A DNA stretch of 64,000 nt from Owenia fusiformis (Eukaryota > Annelida > Polychaeta > Sabellida > Oweniidae). Shown one piece after another: positions 58,456-64,000 of this stretch (positions are counted from its first letter, which is position 1; the number at the start of each line of letters is the position of its first letter). Under the pieces are notes generated by a model. That model was not told where the DNA came from. It saw nothing but the letters and a program-made list of their open reading frames with translations, and did not search any database. A program made the translations under genes and the position numbers. Location: the NCBI GenBank assembly GCA_903813345.2, contig CAIIXF020000009.1, positions 34,349,259 to 34,413,258 of the forward strand. Reading direction: 5' to 3'.

Positions 58456-59078
58456 GTGTTAGTGTTTCTTGTGGTAACAAAATTAGCATAGGTTCTAAGG
58501 GAGGATAGGCTCTAGAATAGATCACTCAACCTTGAAGTAATACACAGATCAATGGCAATGATATCTCACATAACTGGGATCATTGTAGAGTATTTTAATG
58601 TAACTTATCTATAATAGCAGTAATTGTATGAAAGTCTGAAATACTGAGGACCAGTCAACTGAAAAAAATCCATAATTTATATCTGTTTCTTTTTGAATAA
58701 GGAAATTCATATACTTGATAAACGAAACGCTTAAAAATAAAAGTTGTCAATATAAGATGCTCATAGTTCATGAAAGTTTACAGTTAAAGTTCAGCTTTTG
58801 TAGAGCTTTAGTTTAAGTGTTTACACTGCTCTGTCTAAACCTACGAGGTAACAAGGACAACAATAATTTACAGATATGACTCTTAAGATTACATACAATA
58901 TGTAATTGAACTTTGAACAATTTATTTTAGTTGCAGAAGTTCAAATGGCAATAGGTTTAAGTAGAACGGAGGATGAAATCATAGGAGTAGTTTCATTTTG
59001 TTTTGAGTCTAGTCTATCACCATAGAGTCACAAACACGGTGTATGAATTGAAAAAGAGGAGGAATTTTGAGTCCCAGA
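58456..59078. other. Intergenic or intronic sequence and 5' region of the acidic membrane protein gene
   Basis: No TATA box or exon is convincing. The last about 80 bases before 59079 are purine-rich leader sequence (AAAAAGAGGAGGAATTTTGA). Confidence 0.35.
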
Positions 59079-61122
59079 ATGGCAAGAATAGATGGCAACA
59101 ACAACATTCACATTCCATCAGGAAACGTCAACTATGTACGAATCCCCCAAAATGGAAACCCTAACCATACAAGGGCACACATTACAGCCTGCGATGAAGA
59201 GTCATCAGTTCAAGTAAAGTCATTGGGGAAGTCAAACTTCTGTAGATGGACAATTGTGTTGTCTGTGATTGCTGTTGCATTTTTGATCGCAGGAGGTATA
59301 ACTGCAGCCATGCTCTTCGGGAGAAAGTCACATGGTAAATATACTTTGTTAAATTCTACCCTGAGAAACCATATGCACTGGTAGATCTGAGGAGAGCCTA
59401 AATTTTTAAAGATGAAATTTCAAAGATAATTTTGGGCCCCACCTCCACCCCCAAGTTATTTTCAGATCTTCCTCATTTAAGTTTTGGAACTCCAAATTGT
59501 ACATATAGCCTAGAAAAGAAGGAAGGCATGGGTTCTAAATCTTCAAACAAATTACAAGAACACACACTCAAGGCTAAGATTTGAGTGGTAGATGTTAGGG
59601 TATGGCATAAGCACCACTTTATTAAAATCATGTATATCCAATCTATTTTGATGAATACAAATACAGTAAAACCTGTCTAACCTGAACCCCCTTAATGTGA
59701 AAGCTTTTTACCAGTGTTCCATTTTGATAAACCATAAAAATAACATGTTAAAATAAATAAAATAAAAATTTTAAAAAGTGAACACCTGCTGATTTGAACA
59801 CTTTTGGAGAGTCCCAGTGGGGTTTAGAATAGACAGGCTTTACTTAGGCCATAAGAAGTAGATTCTTTGTTTTGCGTCCTCTTGCTTGAACGGTTTTGAG
59901 TAAATCAGAAAAAACAAACATATTCAAATAGCAATCACATTTCATTCAATCAGAATCAGACGAAATGGCGGATAATTTGATGTGCATCAAAATTGACAAT
60001 GTTATTGATTACTTTGGCATACATTGTGTATTTTCTTATTTTTTACCCTTGAATAATAGCTATGTTTAAATATATTGTATAAAATGTGTTTGTAATCACT
60101 GCAAATTGGTATGGCATCCCTTTTTATGCCCATAAAATGTATACATTTCTCAGGAAACAAGTTTGTGTTTTTTTGAGTTTGTGTTTGTTTTCCTTGTACC
60201 CTTGCATGATTTGGATTTTGCCAGGAAGCAAAACAAAGAATCTACTTCTTATGGCCTTATTAAACTACCCAGTCTGTGCCTCGATAAAAACAGGATGAAC
60301 TTTTTTTTTTATTGACATACTTAATAAATCTTTGGGAAGAGTGCCAAAAAGTACCTTGGATGAAACCTAGATAAAGAGAGGTTTAGATACATATCCTGGA
60401 GAATTCAAATGTGTAATATTGTGACCTTTAAGGATTTTCCCCTCTCAATTACCTTTCAAAGGGATTTAATTTCAGCTTTTTCCTTATAACTTTATACTTA
60501 GGCAGCTATGGCCATGAAATATAAAAAAAAGTCTGATAATCGAAATATGGCATGAATAAAATAATAAAATTTGCTGCTCCCAATATGTTCATGAGATATA
60601 ATTTTCTGACTTTAATCTTGGAATTCAAATAATTCTAGGATAACAATCTGAATAAGACTGACACCGTTACAGCACAAAAATTACAGATACATGTATGTTA
60701 TTGGTATGCTTTTTTAGATAGCTATAAATGTATATGTACTGTATATTCTTTCAGAGCCTGTTATCATAGCAATAGAAGCAGAAAATATACAAGGCATGGA
60801 TGGAATTATTGATTATGACAACACACCAACTACATTTCAACCAGCTCCTGTGGAAGAATACATAATCTATGATTCTGAAGAACTCATTCCTGCAGACATT
60901 TTACAAGAGGACAGTGAAAGCAATGAATTTGATGACAATGAACACCTAGACTTTGATGAGGACATTTCTGAGGACATTAATGAAGACATTTTATCAGAGG
61001 GAAGTGGGAGTGATGAATTTGATGAAAGTGAAGATATTGATAGAAAAAGTGATAGAAGAGTGAAGTCATTCATGTGCAAAATGTTTCCAAGTGTTTTGCC
61101 CAAGTTATGTCGATTAAAATAA
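59079..61122 (+). CDS. Two-exon gene for a 207-aa single-pass membrane protein with acidic domain and cationic two-Cys tail
   Basis: Exons are 59079-59334 (donor CATG/GTAAAT) and 60755-61122 (acceptor TTTCAG/AGCC). Phase 1 on both sides gives 207 residues. The ATG at 59079 has an AGAATGG context. Residues 1-56 are hydrophilic without a signal peptide. Residues 57-81 (WTIVLSVIAVAFLI...) form one clear transmembrane helix. Residues about 110-185 are strongly acidic with repeated EDxxSxEFD / ISEDINED patterns. The chain then ends Arg-Arg at 186-187, followed by a 20-residue Lys/Arg-rich, hydrophobic tail with Cys193 and Cys204. I do not recognise a family. The layout resembles a membrane-anchored precursor with an acidic pro-segment and a releasable basic peptide; that is inference. 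It lies on the strand opposite MTTP, upstream of the MTTP exons seen here. Confidence 0.7.
59663..59845. mobile_element. MITE with ACAGTAAAACCTGTCTAA-type ends, in the intron of the acidic membrane protein gene
   Basis: The left end is ACAGTAAAACCTGTCTAA and the right end TAGACAGGCTTTACT, inverted with few mismatches. The interior has GTGAACACCTGCTGATTTGA-like sequence, of a type also seen near 16715-16740. No coding potential. Confidence 0.65.
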
Positions 61123-61733
61123 ACTTTCAGAGATCAGAAGCAACATATCTATTGTCTACACCTTATTTGCTCAACTTATAAATACATGTACATAAATATT
61201 TCTACTACGGGTAATTCATGATCATGATTCATACTTTTCTTTGACAGTTTTTTCAGTTTGTTTCTCAGACAAAATTTCAAAATGGTGCTTTAAGTGGATG
61301 GATAAAGCAGATTAGTACGTTTAGAAAACTATTGAATCACTTGAAAGAATTTCTGCACAAATAGGGAAATGACAGGTGAATATATTTAAGTTTAAATCGT
61401 AACTGATTTTATTGTGTGACCCATGTCTTTAAAATAGACATAAAATATGTCAACTTTAAGATATAGAGAGTTAAAGATCAATTGCATGTTTCGTCTTGGT
61501 TTGACATTGACTGATCTCATGCTTTTGAAAAACCAAGCACATGTACAATAAGGTGACATGTATTATTGCTATTTTTGCCATCTCTGAATTTTGATACTTT
61601 TACATGAAATAAAGACCTGGTTTCCTCTACTCTATATAATATACATTTATGTAAATATATATAAGGGTTATGTAGTGGGAAGTTTTGGATATAGGTTATA
61701 TCCTGAGGGATATATAGAGATTATCCTATATGA

Positions 61734-61846
61734 GGTTCAGGATATTGGGATTATCCCGAGGCCAATATAATATATCTGCCCGAGGGCCGAGGACCCGAGG
61801 GTAGATATATCATATTGGCCAAGGGATAATCCAAATATCCTGAACC
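61734..61846. repeat. 113-bp foldback with TATCTGCCCG core
   Basis: The left arm (GTTCAGGATATTGGGATTAT, CCCGAGGCCAATATAATA) pairs with the right arm (CATATTGGCCAAGGGATAAT, CCAAATATCCTGAAC). The centre has GGGCCGAGGACCCGAGGG. Confidence 0.75.
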
Positions 61847-62129
61847 GACTATAGGATGATCTGTTTATCCCATACCAATCACAATGTTCAATTGGCCAAA
61901 GTTCAGAAACTTTGCAACCAACCGTGGAATTATTTTAAAATATTCATGTCTAGTTTTGTATTCTTGTCCGTAGCCGGATTTTCCTGTTCAAATCTTTGAT
62001 TATTAACGGGGCATACTGCTCCTTCCCTTCTTTAAAGCATCAAACAGATCGCTATTGTCTGCGTTTTTCTCCGTTGTCGTTTACAGTGTGGGAACGTTAC
62101 AAAAAGAATCAATACAGGAACAGCAATTA

Positions 62130-62340
62130 TGATGTAGTGGGCAGATATACTATATCTGCCCGGTCGGAGCGGGACATAAAGCTATATCTGCCCGCTGATG
62201 AAAATATAAGTTTTTACAAACCGGCTTTATGTACCCATAACACGTCCAAGTATGGGATAAATCTATTTCTCCCCGAGGGACCAAGGGGAGATATAAATAT
62301 TTCCCAAGGGATATACCCTTTATCCAAAACCGACCGTACA
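62130..62340. repeat. Second, decayed foldback of the TATCTGCCCG family
   Basis: Repeated GGGCAGATATA / TATATCTGCCCG palindromes near 62140-62200, then TATTTCTCCCCGAGGGACC and GGGGAGATATAAATATTTCC near 62265-62300. It resembles 61734-61846 in motif but not base for base. Confidence 0.6.
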
Positions 62341-62558
62341 TAACTGGTCTATCTCATACTTGAGTGAGTTTGGGTTACTGTATATATAACCTTTTCCACC
62401 TTTTTCAAATGACAAAATATACCTATACTGTAAATGCACAACATTTTCGTTATATTCCTTTAGTTCAATACAATGAAATTGTAACATTTAAACTTTTGTA
62501 ATTAAAACAAGAACTGTTTATGAATATACTGTTCAAGAATGAGATGTTTAAAACAGAT

Positions 62559-63054
62559 CAATTATATTGAAAAAATTCCTGAGAGCGGGATGGATATATC
62601 ATATCTGCCCGCATTTGGCCTCAGATATGAGATATATTCCCAGGTGACATCTACTCCAAACCCACTCAATTATGAGATACATCAATTATATTGAAAAAAT
62701 TCCTGAGAGCGGGATGGATATATCATATCTGCCCGCATTTGGCCTCAGATATGAGATATATTCCCAGGTGATATCTACTCCAAACCCACTCAATTATGAG
62801 ATACATCAATTATATTGAAAAAATTCCTGAGAGCGGGATGGATATATCATATCTGCCCGCATTTGGCCTCAGATATGAGATATATTCCCAGGTGATATCT
62901 ACTCCAAACCCACTCAATTATGAGATACATCAATTATATTGAAAAAATTCCTGAGAGCGGGATGGATATATCATATCTGCCCGCATTTGGCCTCAGATAT
63001 GAGATATATTCCCAGGTGATATCTACTCCAAACCCACTCAATTATGAGATACAT
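62559..63054. repeat. 124-bp tandem repeat, four nearly identical copies
   Basis: Units start at 62559, 62683, 62807 and 62931 (CAATTATATTGAAAAAATTC). Each contains GGATATATCATATCTGCCCG and AGATATGAGATATATTCCCA. Only about one base (GTGACATCT against GTGATATCT) separates the first unit from the rest, so the expansion is recent. The unit carries the same TATCTGCCCG core as the two foldbacks to its left. Confidence 0.95.
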
Positions 63055-64000
63055 AGAGGTATCTTCTGGGAGGAAATGATTATAAGCTTTATATCGAACG
63101 CCAATATGATGAAAAAAATGATGTAAAAAATAATAAACTACATCCATAGAATTTCCTAAATACTGTTTAATTTTAAAATTGGCATTTAATAACTTTCATT
63201 TGAATGAAACAAATTTTGTCTTTTCTTGTTGAACTTTAAAGAGATTCAGCAAGACATTACAAATCATTACATCAGATATTCTTCAACTTCATTAAAATTT
63301 GAATCATGTGTAGGCCATTTTCGTGGGCCCTGGCGTAGGCCCTCATTGTTCCCAAGTATAAAAGTCAAGTGTGCCTGAATCAGAAACAATATGTTCATCA
63401 ATAGAATATGTCAAGGACACTTTGACATAAATTAAGAACATGATTTATTTAATATGTTTTGCTAGCTAGACAAACAACTACTTGTACTTCAACTCTTCAT
63501 AAAACAATGATAAGAGATTTCAATGATACTAAGGGTCAAAACAGCAGAGACTTCTTACTTGAGAAATAATCATGTGTGTATGCTTGAGAAATGAGAGTAT
63601 ATGATTGTTATGACATCTATTTGCTGCATTCCCAAAGTTTACCAAAAGGGAGCTATGGGTTAAGTCAAACTAAATTTTTTTATTGACCAAAACAGCACAA
63701 GCTTATGGAATCACTATTCCTCTGTCCATCTGTCTAACCTATGTTTAAGAAATAAAAGGCGAACATGGCGTATAAGAGATATTGAATTCTCTTTGAATCC
63801 TTCATTATAAAGATACTGTTCTACTTTCAACCAAATTTTATCAGACAAAGTACATCAAAAAACACAATTGTTGAAAAACAGCAAACACTAACATATAAAA
63901 TCTTCACATACCATATATAGGTACAAGCGATAGCTATCAACTTATTAGAACACACATATAGTCTGAGATAATTTGTAACTATTAACATATACATGTACAT
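63055..64000. other. Unassigned sequence at the window end
   Basis: No reading frame, splice-flanked exon or named repeat is supported. I looked on the minus strand for upstream MTTP exons and found none that I could recognise. Confidence 0.35.

Noticed and set aside
60867-61103. Ser/Leu-rich minus-strand frame
   Set aside because: It is the complement of the acidic coding exon of the membrane protein; Asp/Glu codons read as Ser/Leu on the other strand.
1-64000. tRNA, rRNA or other structured RNA genes
   Set aside because: I looked for tRNA-like arms and rRNA stretches on both strands and saw none that I could support by eye; a tRNAscan or Rfam search would settle it.

Overview
The window is animal genomic DNA. 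It has intron-split genes with GT/AG splice sites, is AT-rich, and is crowded with LINEs, a DIRS-like tyrosine-recombinase retroelement, small inverted-repeat elements and long minisatellites. The repeat types (a dispersed element headed by a short palindrome with a GTGGTGACAT core, and a CCGT-rich element whose repeat units end in AAATGGCGGCCATTTT-like blocks) and the protein sequences point to a marine invertebrate. I infer a mollusc, most likely a bivalve, but no species call is possible from the sequence alone.

Layout. Positions 1-16000 are a nest of decayed transposons. A CR1/Jockey-group LINE (201-3036) is split by a 1048-bp inverted-repeat element with a CAA target duplication. Next come a foldback repeat and a tandem-unit element (3831-4940). 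An RNase H-bearing LINE (5269-9010) is split by another LINE fragment with a 13-bp target duplication. A DIRS-like element follows, with a 2.6-kb segment present twice in tandem (9011-14194) and gag-like remnants up to about 15960. Positions 16290-24918 hold an 11-exon nucleolin-like gene on the + strand, with a TATA/CRE/CCAAT promoter. Positions 27586-28281 hold an intronless + strand gene for an unrecognised protein with an MGC acylation-type N-terminus. Positions 30359-41787 hold a complete 7-exon MMD/PAQR-family membrane protein gene on the - strand. Positions 48357-55276 hold the last seven exons of an MTTP gene (microsomal triglyceride transfer protein) on the - strand; its 5' exons are not found. 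Positions 59079-61122 hold a two-exon + strand gene for a small membrane protein with an acidic region and a cationic two-cysteine C-terminal tail. The remainder is small repeats and unassigned intergenic DNA.

The five host genes do not form an operon and have separate roles: nucleolar RNA binding, an unknown acylated protein, a PAQR membrane protein, lipid loading in the ER, and an unknown membrane-anchored precursor. The most striking shared feature is in the introns. Several minisatellites or duplications are built from the splice junction of the exon they adjoin: the MTTP penultimate-exon acceptor, two MMD donors, and a duplicated acceptor in the nucleolin-like gene. These arrays therefore carry many decoy splice sites. 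I reconstructed all exons by eye from reading frame, splice consensus and family knowledge; no alignment or transcript data were available.
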